Positions 24,871-35,854 of a stretch of 64,000 nucleotides of DNA are shown one piece after another. Below the pieces are notes generated by a model. That model did no database searches. It saw only the letters and a program-made list of their open reading frames with translations, and was not told where the DNA came from. Location: contig WACJ01000101.1 of assembly GCA_008973525.1 (NCBI GenBank), positions 744,001-808,000 on the forward strand, read 5' to 3'. Position 1 is the stretch's first letter. Every line of letters begins with the position of its first letter. The stretch is from Stenopsyche tienmushanensis. Lineage: Eukaryota; Arthropoda; Insecta; Trichoptera; Stenopsychidae. Both the position numbers and the translations under genes were made by a program.

Positions 24871-27693
24871 CAGTTCAAATTAACCAGAAATTACAAATTA
24901 TGAATAAAACTGCTAAAATGCAGATGGAAAAAGATACATTGCAAGTCCAACGGACGTGTAAAATCCTCTAAGAAGTGGTCAAGTCAACCTTTTACAGATT
25001 GAAAGAGGCAAAGAAGAAAATCCTCGGTAAGGCAGACTAGAAAGTGACAATGCCGACTAGAGAAAAAATAATTAATAAAAGAGGGTATTGATTGGACCTT
25101 ATATATACTATATATTTGTCAGTAATATATTAATAATAAGTTTGAATCCGTGCTTGCGAGGAGAGGAGAGATTCCGTGACGTTCGATCCGAAGACGTTTT
25201 ATATTGGCCTGACAATGATCGTGGTTTTAGAAGGTCGAAGCACATCACCCTCGGTAAAAACTGCATCCATTCCACAAAGCATAATGTGTAGATTAAAAAG
25301 TATTTAATATTATTTTTATTGGATGGTATTATCTCTTTTATTGCATATTGTCTGTATAGCCGGACATTTAGCCTAAGAGGATACTATTGTCTGAAGTAAT
25401 TAATGATCTAATAAACAAGTCTTAAATGGCCAAAGACTAAATGGATTTTGTAATTCAAGTGCTATAATTGTCTCAAAATATTATATACCAGTATATTTAT
25501 ATTATATACAAGTAGGGTTTGCATCGATAGCTTTGCATCGGTTGTATAAAAAAGTCTACGTGTTTACATGTTTTTGTTGTTGATTCCATAAAAGTTATAT
25601 CCGTAATTCCGTTATTGACAATATATCTTCAATCAAATGTATCAAGTGTTTATAGAATAATATAATAAGTAGTTTAAAGCACATTTAAACAGTTGTGATC
25701 CCATTCGATGGATGGATGTTCTAAATTCAGCTAATTGATTAATTCAGTAAAAGGCTGAAAAAAATAAATTAAAATGTAGAGATTTCCACACTCGCTATCA
25801 AGTTAACTATAACATAAATATTAGCTATTGGTGTGTAATATTTTGAATTATTTTGTTTAGTCGTAAGCTTATTTTTTATTGTGAAACAATAGATCATTAG
25901 GTTTCAGAGCATTTTTGACCGGCACTTGTAAGATTTCTTACAATCGATATGAACACATCATACATGCCAAGTTTGTGTAATGCTGCCAAAAAGATAAAAT
26001 CAACAAGTTTTTTTTATTTAGATGCAATTATAAGAAGTTTCAAGAGATGCACAAAATATATGAAGTTTTTTGATATCACGGTTGTAATATAATTTAGGTC
26101 CAGTAGTAAATACTATAATTTTCAATTGTTGACATTTCAAAGGGAATTAAAATATAGCATATTGCGTTGCTACCATGAGGTGCAGGTATGTGAATAAATA
26201 TGTTCAACTGTTATCACATTATCATATATCAATATATATAAGAATTGTATTTGGTTAACGGAAATGACATGGAAGTTTTTATTTCCAATCTGAAGCTGTT
26301 TAGTTTCTAAATTTAAATGATAATAATATTGTCTTCTGTTGCCTTACCATATCGTTTTGAAATCGCTGAACTAGAAGGGGTCAATTTAAGAAGAGGAAGC
26401 GATGAATTTGCTTGGATATAGTTCACATGGACGAGGCAAATCCGAAATGCGCTTAAGCGACATGCGTGTCTTTATCATTGGTGTAGCAAGGAAAGGAGAG
26501 ATTGGATTTTTTGTACATCGGAAAGCCCTTTTCAGTATAATCAGCAAGTCGAGTACATTCATCCAAGTGACCCACTTAGTGAAGCGTTCTAAATAAAATA
26601 ATATTCGATATTGAGCATCTGAAGAGGTGAATATATGATACAGACAAGATAGATATAACTATTTCCTATGGATGGATATTGAAAAGATAGATAGATTCAA
26701 ATTTATCAACATATATTTTTGCTGTGAAATATAAATAAGATGCAATTTTTGAGCATTTTGAACAAGTTTTTTTTTATTTTAATATAACAGTTTTAAAATT
26801 TTTGTCTTAGAGTTGGGCACACCGTAATTGGAATACAAAAAATAAATGAAATAACTCACGTTGATTCATTTTTAAATGTGTGCCTTCGATTTAATTCATA
26901 TGTAAATTTTATGCAATGCAAAAACATCCTTATAATTCATTGAATAATTTTCAGAGAAACAGGTTAATAATCGTAAAAATACGAACAAAATGCCAAATAC
27001 TAAAGTGATCATGTAACCATGTGCCAATTCATACTTAAATTTTAAATTAACTGAAAGAAATAGTTCTGTATTTGTGTGATGATAATTTATTATAAAGTAA
27101 CTTTTGCCATAGGAATATCATCGACGTCATGAAATCTGTCGATTTATATAGTTTACTTAAGTTCATTGAAAATAAACATAAATGGCATTGGAAACACCTT
27201 TTAGTAAATGAAGAAGAGGCAGCAAGGTCTTGCGACAAACATGTCAGATATCGCTTTACTTGTCAAACAATAGAACACCTGAATCCACTTTAGTAAATCA
27301 CTCCATTTTTATTTAATAATTTTCAATGTTACGTTGAGAGCTCAGAGCAATTGCAGTTGCATCTTATAAAACGAATTAGGAACATGATCTATTTCTTAAA
27401 TAGTTGCTCATAAGATAAGAAGCTCGTATATGCATAAAAAAATACACTGGGATTCCCTTAAATATATAATAAATTTTAGGGAAACCCCTGCAACTGTTTT
27501 GTTTCATTTATGTAATATGTGCATGTATCAAAAAGGAAACACAAGAGTGTAAGTGGGAACCTTTTTAAGAATCTGGGAGAGTCAAAATTGAAATACATTA
27601 TAATTTTCTGGCAAGCGTTATAAAATAATCATTAAATTCATAAAATGTTTTTACAATAGACGACATTATATATTTACTTCTTTTTTGTTTCAG
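24871..27693. other. Upstream region of the transporter; 5' exon and promoter not located
   Basis: Must contain, or be followed upstream by, the untranslated first exon, because 27694 is a splice acceptor. No clear TATA or initiator could be chosen in this AT-rich DNA. A short stretch at 26495-26545 weakly resembles 28655-28700 in the LINE debris. Confidence 0.4.
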
Positions 27694-27730
27694 AGCTTGT
27701 TATTAAAATTCCGTCGATAAAATGGTGACC
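27694..27730 (+). CDS. Transporter exon 1 (5' UTR end plus first three codons)
   Basis: The acceptor tttttgtttcag ends at 27693, so 27694-27721 is untranslated leader and an upstream noncoding exon must exist. ATG at 27722-27724 is followed by GTG ACC and the donor gtaagt at 27731. Only M1-T3 are encoded here. The start is chosen because it opens the frame that splices cleanly into exon 2. No internal ATG with a better fit precedes the transporter domain except M14. Confidence 0.8.
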
Positions 27731-30700
27731 GTAAGTTTGATTGAATTTTTTTATATTTAATACTATTTTATTTTAATAATTCAATTTAATTTAATTTAAT
27801 TTAACTTGCAGGAGGCGAATGGCACCACACATGGCCATGAAATGGAATCATTTTTACCGTCTGACGGTTCAAAGAAGAAGGGAACGATCAATTCAGAGTA
27901 CGCATTATAAAAATAGAATTATTTCCATAATGATATTTCCATGGATGTATTATCAAATTGATATTGAAATTTTAGGTACAAGGTTGTTAGAGATGTGGAA
28001 TTTGGAGGGTCGTTTGATCCTTTTAAGGAGAGAAGCGTCGAACACCCCACGACGTTAGTATTCGTTTGAAAATTGATCCATAATAATCAATATCCAAATA
28101 TAAAATCACCTTTCAATTTTCAGTGATTGTGATACGGTAACGCATCTGTTAAAAGCGTCCCTCGGTACTGGAATATTGGCGATGCCCGTTGCATTTAGTA
28201 GTGCGGGTCTAGCGTTGGGTGTTGTGTTTACAATTCTTGTCGCAGTTATATGCACACATTGTGCGTATGTTTTAGTAAGTGTTTAAAGACATTTTTATGT
28301 ATTCCAACCAAAAACAGATTGTTTTCCTGATTTTATTAATTTCTGGCGATGATTTTTATTTTTAGGTGAAATGTGCACATCATTTATATAAAAAGACAAG
28401 AGTAACGACAATGAATTTTGCAGATGTATCTGTGGCAGCATTTTTAAATGGACCAGAATGGGGACGAAAATTCGCTAATTTCTCAAAGTATGTATTTTTA
28501 AAATTATTTTTAATAATAAGCAATGATTAGAGCATGTGGTAAGGTGCATGTGAACAGGGTGTTTATTCTAATGACCCTCTGTTGGTGTAGGAGTGAATCC
28601 GAGATGGACTTAAATGTTACATTTCTTCATCCTAGTCTGGAATTACCTTTGCGAGGACTCTTTGTACTCCAGAAAGCCCTTTCCAGTAGAATTAAAAAGG
28701 TCGTCTAGAGTAGTTTTCCACTCTTTAGAAGAAAACTACTACTAAGACGGTTGTGAAAGCGTTCGTCAATACGTTCATTCAGGATACCCGTTGGGGAAGT
28801 GTTCGAAATGAAACTCGATGGTAATGCAATGTTCATGCCCTTTCCGCCCACCTGACAACCAATTGTGGTCTCTTCAAGGAGAGATCATAAATGTATAGGC
28901 TGAAAAGATCTAGTGACATAGAGCCTCCCTGTTTAACTCTACACCCAGTGTTGAAAGAGCTCGACAGATAACCATTCCAGCACACTGTACAGCACTGCCC
29001 ACGATACCAACTGGTTAACAGATCGACCAAAATAGATGAGGCGCCTCTCTTCCTCAACTTGTCCCAGAGTAGGGTCCAGTCAATGCGATCAAATGCCTTG
29101 CTCAGGTCGAGAAAGCAAGCATAGACATAATCCTTCTGCTGGTGTAATACCTGACGACTTGCTTGAGCGTGTAGTTGGCCAAGCAAGTAGATGTGTTTAG
29201 CATAATAACCATCAATTAAAGAATGATGCTTATCAACAGTGCAATAAGTCGGGCAAAACTGTCGGTTAATGTGATCGAATAATGGTTCAGTAAAATTAAT
29301 AATACTATAATAATAAACCTTTCATATACGGACATGTCATATGGCGAAATTGGCCTACTTCTAGCGGGATCACTGGAATGATTCCCATGTGAGGGGTCGA
29401 CGAGGTGGAGTTTTATGTTACTCAGTGTAATCAGCATGGGATGGTTACACTGAGTGATCTGACTATGTCTTCCTGAACGATCAAGCTTGAAACGGATGAC
29501 TCGATGCTCTGAAAAATAATACAGTGGTCAAGCTATCTCAACGAGCTGTGAGAATATAATAATATATATGCATTAATAGTATTAATTTTTACTTTCAGAA
29601 TATTTATACTGTTCAACCTCTTCTTGACTTATTTTGGGACCTGCAGTGTCTATACAGTTATAATTGCCAAGAATTTTGAAAAGGTAAAATTATTTGAAAT
29701 TCAAAGTATTTTAAGGTTACTGAAAAATTGAATAATCTCAATCAACTTGACTGTATTTCAGGTCATAACATATAACACTGGATACAACTTGGATGAACGA
29801 GTTTATATAGCGGCATTTTTAATACCACTGATTCTTTTATCGTGGATTCCTAATTTGAAATATCTTGCACCAGTTTCGATGGTCGCTAATGTATTGATGG
29901 GTGTCGGTCTTGGAATAACAATGTATTATTTAGTTAGAGATATGCCTACAGATGTGCAACGACCTTTAGTAGGTGAAATTAATAAATGGCCGGAATTTTT
30001 CTCCATAACTATTTTTGCTATGGAAGCCATCGGTGTAGTAATGCCTCTTGAAAACAATATGAAAACCCCACAGCATTTCTTGGGAATATGTGGTGTTTTA
30101 AACAGAGGAATGTCCGGCGTCACATTAATTTACATATTGCTTGGCGTTTTGGGATACATGTGCTATGGAAATGAAGTTCTTGGAGCAATTACTTTGAATT
30201 TACCAGTTGAAGAAATGTAAGCATTTTGATTGTTAAAAATAAGATAATTCATACAGGGTCTTTCAATAAAGACGCTCAAAATTTGTTAGGTTATAGCGGC
30301 CATGTTGTTAAAGCAACATGTGTTAATTTTTTGTGAACTGTTCACTAGTATATGATAAATCACCATGAAAAGTTATATGTGCCAAATAGCACATGCCACG
30401 ATGAACATTCTGTATGAGTGAATTGAGGGCATGGTCATCTCGTGCGATAAATGCCTTTAGAATTCTCCATTTGGGGCTATTATAATTGCAAGTTAATGCG
30501 TATAAACTGCAAACAATTGATGACGTCAAAGACAAGATAACGAAAGCCATCTAAGCAAATTGAACCTCCCGAATACGTACATAGAATTAACAAAAAGTAG
30601 AGTGAATATCTCACATACAACTAGTTTTATTTACATTTAAAAATCGAGCATTCTAATTGAAAGGTCCTGTATAAATGACTGATTTGCAATATAGATAATA

Positions 30701-31151
30701 TTAAATTGGTCTAATCATTATAAATCTATTGTATTTCAGACCAGCGCAGTGTGTTATGATTTTCATCGGCATAGCTGTATATTGTACGTTTGGTCTTCAA
30801 TTCTACGTGTGCCTGGAAATATGCTGGGACGCAATCAAGGATAAAGTTGAAAAACGCCAAACCCTCGTTAACTATGCTATGAGGACTATTTTGGTAATAC
30901 TCGCTGTAGTTTTGGCTATTGCGGTGCCGACGATTTCTCCATTTATTGGCTTGATCGGAGCATTTTGCTTTTCAATCTTGGGATTGTTAGTACCCGTCAT
31001 AATAGAGTTTGTTACGTTTTGGGACGTCGGATTTGGACGATTCAATTGGATCGTATGGAAGAATCTTTTGGTGTTCATTTTTGGAATTTTTGCTCTTGTT
31101 TTCGGAACAAAAATGGCCATAGAAGATATAGTACGCCTCTACGTAAAATAG
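27722..31151 (+). CDS. SLC36-family proton-coupled amino acid transporter (pathetic-like), 8 coding exons
   Basis: Joining 27722-27730, 27812-27897, 27976-28053, 28124-28274, 28366-28487, 29599-29683, 29762-30216 and 30740-31151 gives 1398 nt, 465 residues plus TAG, in one frame. All introns are GT-AG. Residues 1-58 are a hydrophilic cytosolic tail. TM1 begins near T62 and carries the family motif GTGILAMP (72-79), with H65 where SLC36 transporters have their proton-coupling histidine (His55 of human PAT1). VKCAHHLY follows at 109-116. Further hydrophobic segments suggest about 11 membrane helices, and the length fits the family (about 450-480). Family role: H+-coupled uptake or efflux of small neutral amino acids at the plasma or lysosomal membrane, in flies linked to growth and TOR signalling. 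Which insect paralogue this is cannot be told from the sequence alone. No broken frame or missing segment is seen, so it is probably functional. A bacterial-type origin or transfer is not suggested. Confidence 0.93.
27812..27897 (+). CDS. Transporter exon 2
   Basis: Acceptor ttaacttgcag ends at 27811; donor gtacgc starts at 27898. Encodes residues 4-31 and two bases of E32, a polar N-terminal tail rich in Ser, Lys and Gly. The acceptor tract is a short (TTTAA)n run at 27785-27804. Reading on past the donor gives a stop within three codons, which supports the splice. Confidence 0.85.
27976..28053 (+). CDS. Transporter exon 3
   Basis: Acceptor ttttag ends at 27975; donor gttagt starts at 28054. 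Encodes the last base of E32 through T57 and two bases of T58. The segment FDPFKERSVEHPT resembles the conserved pre-TM1 stretch of insect SLC36 proteins (family pattern: acidic/basic residues followed by EHPT-D). Confidence 0.9.
28124..28274 (+). CDS. Transporter exon 4 (TM1-TM2)
   Basis: Acceptor aattttcag ends at 28123; donor gtaagt starts at 28275. Encodes residues 59-108, including THLLKASLGTGILAMPVAF and a second hydrophobic helix ending in ICTHCAYVL. This is the strongest diagnostic exon for the amino acid/auxin permease (Aa_trans) fold, SLC36 branch. Confidence 0.95.
28366..28487 (+). CDS. Transporter exon 5
   Basis: Acceptor atttttag ends at 28365; donor gtatgt starts at 28488. Encodes residues 109-148 and part of K149. 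It opens with VKCAHHLYKKT, conserved in SLC36, then a loop with FADVSVAAFLNGPEWGRKFANFS leading to the next helix. Confidence 0.93.
28520..29200 (-). pseudogene. Non-LTR retrotransposon (LINE) reverse transcriptase fragment in intron 5
   Basis: The frame 29186-28833 (-) encodes a piece of reverse transcriptase: CFLDLSKAFDRIDW is the block with the first catalytic Asp (FLDLSKAFD), and VKQGGSMSLDLFSLYIYDL matches the QGxxLSPxLFxLYIDDL block. The usual second Asp of IDDL is changed to Tyr-Asp, and no FADD-type active site follows in frame. Sequence down to about 28520 on the same strand looks like a decayed continuation. Both ends are undefined. It is antisense to the transporter, so it probably does not affect its coding. 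Confidence 0.8.
29599..29683 (+). CDS. Transporter exon 6
   Basis: Acceptor tactttcag ends at 29598; donor gtaaaa starts at 29684. Encodes the end of K149 through residue 177, one membrane helix (IFILFNLFLTYFGTCSVYTV) followed by IIAKNFEK. It lies 1.1 kb after exon 5 because intron 5 carries transposon debris. Confidence 0.92.
29762..30216 (+). CDS. Transporter exon 7 (large central exon)
   Basis: Acceptor gtatttcag ends at 29761; donor gtaagc starts at 30217. Encodes residues 178-328 and two bases of I329: several helices, the segment NLKYLAPVSMVANV, the conserved FAMEAIGVVMPLENNMKTP and GVLGYMCYGNEV. Reading through the donor would end in a stop one codon later, so the splice is required. 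Confidence 0.95.
30254..30669 (+). mobile_element. Tc1/mariner-family deletion derivative in intron 7, TA target duplication
   Basis: The left end cagggtctttcaataaagac (30254) and the right end read in reverse (caggacctttcaatta) are terminal inverted repeats of about 25 bp. TA lies on both sides (30252-30253 and 30670-30671). Inside are decayed pieces of transposase: TCHxATMNIL-, then the LWGY..-KLMRINCKQLMTSKT-like stretch. Size is 416 bp against an expected 1.2-1.3 kb, so it is internally deleted. Removing it and one TA leaves intron 7 at about 105 bp. Confidence 0.85.
30740..31151 (+). CDS. Transporter exon 8 (C-terminal)
   Basis: Acceptor gtatttcag ends at 30739. Encodes the last base of I329 through K465 and TAG at 31149-31151. 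It contains FGLQFYVCLEICWDAIKDK, an amphipathic loop, and the last helices (VPTISPFIGLIGAFCFSILG, LLVFIFGIFALVFGT). The short tail IEDIVRLYVK fits the family. Confidence 0.95.
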
Positions 31152-31706
31152 CTAGAATGAAAATCGTAAAATTTTTCATTGTATTTAAATTGCTTGATTT
31201 AATGGTTTGCAAAGTTGTAACTTGTAATAATTGGATACGGATATGGAAAAGAACATTCAAAGTTTCATATTGGGAGTCTTTAGAATCTGATTTTGATGAC
31301 TCAAACGGTGCCTTTAACATACACTATATTTGTGATCTCACTTTTATCGAATAATGAAATTTTATAAGCATTTGTAACGGAGCTTCGATTAGAGATTTTT
31401 TTTTAAACTGCGAAAGCATCATCAAAATATTTTACTTCTAGATCACTAATTATTTTTGAGTTAAATATTGTAGAGAAAACTTGTACTTAAAATATTGTTT
31501 ATTAGGATTTTTATGTATATATTTTTTAAACAAGCGACCTAATCTGATGTAATGTTTTGATTTAACATCAGCAGTTATAATAGATTTAAAAATGGAATTT
31601 ATATTATTATTGTAGCAAATATTTTGGGTTGAGATTGTCCAGTTGCCGCTTGTTCCATTGTAATTTTATTTCCTTCATTACAACAATACCATCATTTGTC
31701 AATAAA
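31152..31706 (+). promoter_or_regulatory. 3' UTR with poly(A) signal AATAAA (31701-31706)
   Basis: After the TAG the sequence has no coding frame. The first AATAAA on the + strand is at 31701-31706, about 550 bases downstream, followed by T-rich sequence. An alternative, shorter or longer UTR is possible; cDNA would settle it. Confidence 0.55.
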
Positions 31707-33829
31707 ATTTTATACTATGTAAATTAAAGTTTTTTTAAACAAGTACAAAAGTTAGAATGTAATATTTGAACTTTACCCGAATGTAATTGATTGGAGATAA
31801 ATCGAAGGATAAGACAATAGCAGCAAAGACTTTGACAACTATTTTATAAGACGAAAATGCCTTTTAATGGGATTGATTCAATCATATTACATATATTAAT
31901 CTTAGTCTTTGCAACCGTTGAAAAATCAGGATGACTTTTCATTAATAAAAATCATATAACTGACAATTTATTAGTCTTATCTCTGATCTTTTTATTAAGT
32001 TTTAAATGCTTGCTTGTCTAAATTTGACTAGTTAATTTATAGATTTATTCTTCTGTGCTTTTTGCGTAAATCCTATGAATGATATCCCTCATGATTTAAT
32101 TTAACAAGGCCTCAAAATTGATATTAATAAATGCAAATATTATATTTAAAATTCGATAATTGTTAATTCAATGATGTAAATTCACTTGAAAAGACTATAA
32201 AATTAAAATATTTATTAACTCAAAAGTATTAGAAAATATACTCGCTATAATCGTAACAAAGCCAATTGACGTTTGGATAAAAGTGGAAAATCTTTTTATC
32301 GCGATGTTGTATTGGATGGCAAGGTTTAAAATAAATTCAAATATCAGATGAAGCAATTGTATAAAATTTCAAGAATTTTTACGTGAACCTCTGAACGAGA
32401 TATGCTGTGCATTATGTTCACTGTTCTAGGAAAATATCCTAGTCCCTGGCAGCGGGATTTAAAATTGCTTGTTCAGCATAGCCGGACGCTTCTTTCGATT
32501 CAAATTAGTAAGACAAATTCAAAGAAGCGACTATAGCTCAGACTGCTTCAAATCGGCTCCAACGGACATCATTTCTCAGCGGATGTTTGCAGTGTAGATG
32601 CCTCAAAGTCATGTTACTGAGCTATCTGAATAAAAATACCACAAGAGAATAAAATTGCATTAATTATTATTGAATTGTTCGATTTTGCACAATGAAAATG
32701 AATGATTTATAAAATTGATTTGGTTTCATACAAAGTGGATACAAATTTTATCGGTTATTTCTCATATTTAGAGTATTTTTAAAGGTATTTCATAAGCTTT
32801 CATTGATAGGAGCAGGGTATTCAGATGGCCTTAAGCGCGCTAACAAATTGTTGCGTTTCCAACAGAACCAATTTTATCGTAGCGTTTTTAATTGTAAAGG
32901 TCGTTTGAGTTTGATTATATGTAATATAATTAAACAGCGCTATATTTGAATAATAAATAAAAATGATTCTAATTGACCGAAGCAATTTCATGATTTTGCA
33001 GTGTATCTTATAAGCGTGTGTCCTATCAAGATTTACAATTTAATTGAAATATAATGATCATATCTTGTTTTATTGTCCATGCATTCCATTTCCGTTCTTC
33101 AACTTGTATAGCAGCCTTCTTATTTTTTCGTTCAAAGCTAAAAAATATCGAATATTCTCTTTAGTATTTCACATTTACAATAACACCTGAAGATTGTATC
33201 AAAATAATTTACGTTTTAGTAATGTTTTCTACGTTGACTTGTTTGTTAACAAAACTTTTATGAAATGTTTGTAGCTTTTTAAATTTTGTACTTTAAATGT
33301 ATATGAAAAAAATATCTTCATATATAATTCATAGGCTTAGAATATTTTCACAATTTATTATGAAAATTGTGAATAACTATTTGCTATTTAGCAAATAGTT
33401 TTTTGGATGTAAGTTCATTTATGTAATGTCAATTTCTTCTCAATTTTAATAAGTTAAAAATGAATCCAAAACCAATAAAAAGTTTTATAATACATATTTT
33501 TTTAAATACAAAACCTTATTCCATAAAAGATCCTAGTAAAAATATGCAGTTAAATGTACATTTTTATTTAAAAAACTCTACCATCCAACACATGATAGCT
33601 TGAAATTTCGCTATAACAGTTGACTAGGTTGACTACCACAGATTTACATCATTAAGAAGATTATCTATATTTGATTTTAAAGTTAATTTATGATTAAAAA
33701 TATTTAATGTTCAATTTATAAACATATTCAAACATCATGTTGCTTTTAATATCAAACGCAGGGGGAGGTGTATATATAATATAGGAAATATGTATAGATA
33801 TATTTCTTTTTCTTGAATAAATAGAATAA
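31707..33829. other. Intergenic downstream of the transporter
   Basis: Very AT-rich. A small imperfect inverted repeat (gacgcttctttc...aaagaagcgac, about 32487-32535) and the hairpins at 33.35 kb are the only structure seen. Confidence 0.5.
33349..33400. other. Two adjacent small hairpins
   Basis: cacaattt/aaattgtg at 33349-33371, then aactatttgct, loop attt, agcaaatagtt at 33375-33400 (11-bp perfect arms). About 2.2 kb after the transporter stop. Could be chance in AT-rich DNA. Confidence 0.4.
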
Positions 33830-33976
33830 AAGCTGTGGTAGATATTTGAACGATGTTATATTCCATACTTAATGCCATAAAATATTCTTTAAAATAATAA
33901 AAAAATTAAGGAATATCTCACACACAACTTGTATTATTTACATTTAAAAATTGAGAGTTCAAAGTGAAAGACCCTG
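33830..33976 (+). mobile_element. 3' end fragment of the same Tc1/mariner family
   Basis: The stretch matches the last ~145 bases of this family (acttaatgccataaaatatt, then cacacaacttgtattattta) and ends in the inverted repeat tgaaagaccctg followed by TA. The bases after the TA resemble those after the intron 7 copy. Confidence 0.75.
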
Positions 33977-34329
33977 TATAAACGACTGATGTGTAAAAAA
34001 TGCATATTGTCTCAATTTTTTGGCACAATAATAGAAAAGGGTTGAGGATAACCAGAAACAACCTCATTATTTTCTGATTTTTGTTACATTTTGAGTCATA
34101 AATTAAATTATTTCTCCTATTTGCGGGAGGTTTCTTTAATTTTATTATTGTGGGGAGCTGATATATCGTTGTTATCAACAATTGCGAAAAGTGGCAAACG
34201 TCGATATATCGTCGTTTACGCAATGACGACTTATTTTTCGCATCGCGAGGTAACTGGCTCAAAATAACTTCATAGAACATTATAATATAAAACTCTTGTT
34301 TAAGATCTTAACTAGTATCATCGATTTGA

Positions 34330-34621
34330 TAGTGAATAAAGTGTAATCGCCAGTAATACGATAATAATTTTGGGATTTACTAAAATAATATCTCGATTTG
34401 ACATCCATTCAGGGGGAAAAATAAGGATTTGTCCTGGATGAATGTGCGACAATCCCTGAAGAGTAATGCTCAAATCCCGTAAATGATCCCGCAGGACAGA
34501 ATGTGGTATGCATGCATATGCTAGAACACACAAGTCACCTTTACATAATAAAATATGTAAGTCAAACTACTTTCTGTGGAATTTCTAATATCTCTAAATT
34601 AGCCGGCAGTTAAAGGGTTAA
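34330..34621. repeat. Repeat shared with 14.5-14.9 kb, ends at TTAA
   Basis: taaaataatatctcgatttg and, further on, gctcaaatcccgtaaatgat match the 14.5-14.9 kb repeat. The right end cggcagttaaagggttaa has the TTAA/ccctt pattern. A hairpin (cattcaggggg...cctggatgaatg) lies inside. Confidence 0.55.
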
Positions 34622-35283
34622 TATTTAGCGATTTTTAAATTGAGATAATGCATTCATATAAAAAGCACTCTGATGAGTGCAATAAACAAGCGTAATAATA
34701 GTTGGTTTTGCGGATTACTATACTATGGAAATATGAAACGGAAGGCGTACATTATAATTTAACGGACCGTTTAAAAATATTTTAAAGCGGCCCATTCCCG
34801 GGAATTCCGAGTTAATATTTCTGGAGAAAACAGCACCACCTATTCCCGTCGGCAAGTTATATGGATTGAATCAAAAGGAAGTACGTACAATAAAACGGCT
34901 ATGCGTGTTCCGTTTGAAGAGAAACTTTCGTTGGGCAATTGGTTTTTCTATCCGAAAGTTTCTGCGAAATCGGTTTATGACCCTTAAAAGTTTTACAAGA
35001 AAGACAAACATTTCGTTTATAAATCCAAAATTACGACACATTTATTAATGCGCATATGTATACGTACAACGAGCATCTATAGCGAATATTATTGTGCAAA
35101 CAAATTTTTAATTTTGATGCTTTGAAAAGGTTTTCACTTATTAGAAAATGGAAATGGAAGCGGCGAAAGCCATCGAGTGTATCATCGATGATATATTACG
35201 GAGACAGGAAGGTAATCCATCATTTTCTATCATTTGTTGCCACCATTCGGGATATTTCAAAACATTTTTCAATGTTTTTTATT

Positions 35284-35790
35284 AGGGTCTTTCAATAAGG
35301 ACGTTCAAAATTTGTTATGTTATAGTGGTTATATTGTCAAAGCAATATCTGTCAAATTTATTGTGAATTATTTAATAGTGTATGGTAAATCATGGAAGTT
35401 TATAGCGTTGAATAATGTGTGCAAATTATCAAAGTGCAGGTAGTCAAATTTGAGTCAACCGGTTTGATAAATAATCAGCCAACATTACCGTTTGCTGAAA
35501 ACATCGCTGCTGTGCACGAGAGTGTACGGGAAAACCCGAGGCTGTCAATTTCTCGTCAATCATAAGAACTTGGTCTTTCTGCGACTTCAACTTTGCGAAT
35601 TTTGCTTGTGGCCTAAACTAGATGGTATGGTTACGGACGATATGTGGTTCCAACAGGATGGCGCTACAGCGCCTGCCACGATTGACGTTCTGCATGAGCA
35701 AAATGCGTATAAACTGCAAATATTTGTTGTACTCAAAGTCAACATAACGAACGCCATCCATTAAATTCAGCCAGATTTATGCGTGTCCTT
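35284..35790 (+). pseudogene. Tc1/mariner-family element, decayed transposase with HTH and DDE remnants
   Basis: The left inverted repeat gggtctttcaataaggacgt starts at 35286. The body includes an HTH-region scrap (AENIAAVHESVRENPRLSI in broken frame) and MVTDDMWFQQDGATAPATIDVLHEQ, the block with the second catalytic Asp. It then jumps to the segment encoding KVNITNAIH. The 3' end is lost. Clear deletions separate the domains. Confidence 0.8.
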
Positions 35791-35854
35791 AAAAACAGAC
35801 CAAGTGGATATACTGATAGTTTTTTTACGAGAGAGCCTTTTATTGTGATTTAGA

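Noticed and set aside
28541..28708. Possible alternative exon in intron 5 on the + strand
   Set aside because: The sequence continues the antisense LINE debris, and exons 5 and 6 already join in phase without it.
30872..31354. Frames overlapping exon 8 on both strands
   Set aside because: Shadows of the transporter coding sequence; the antisense and +2 frames have no independent support.
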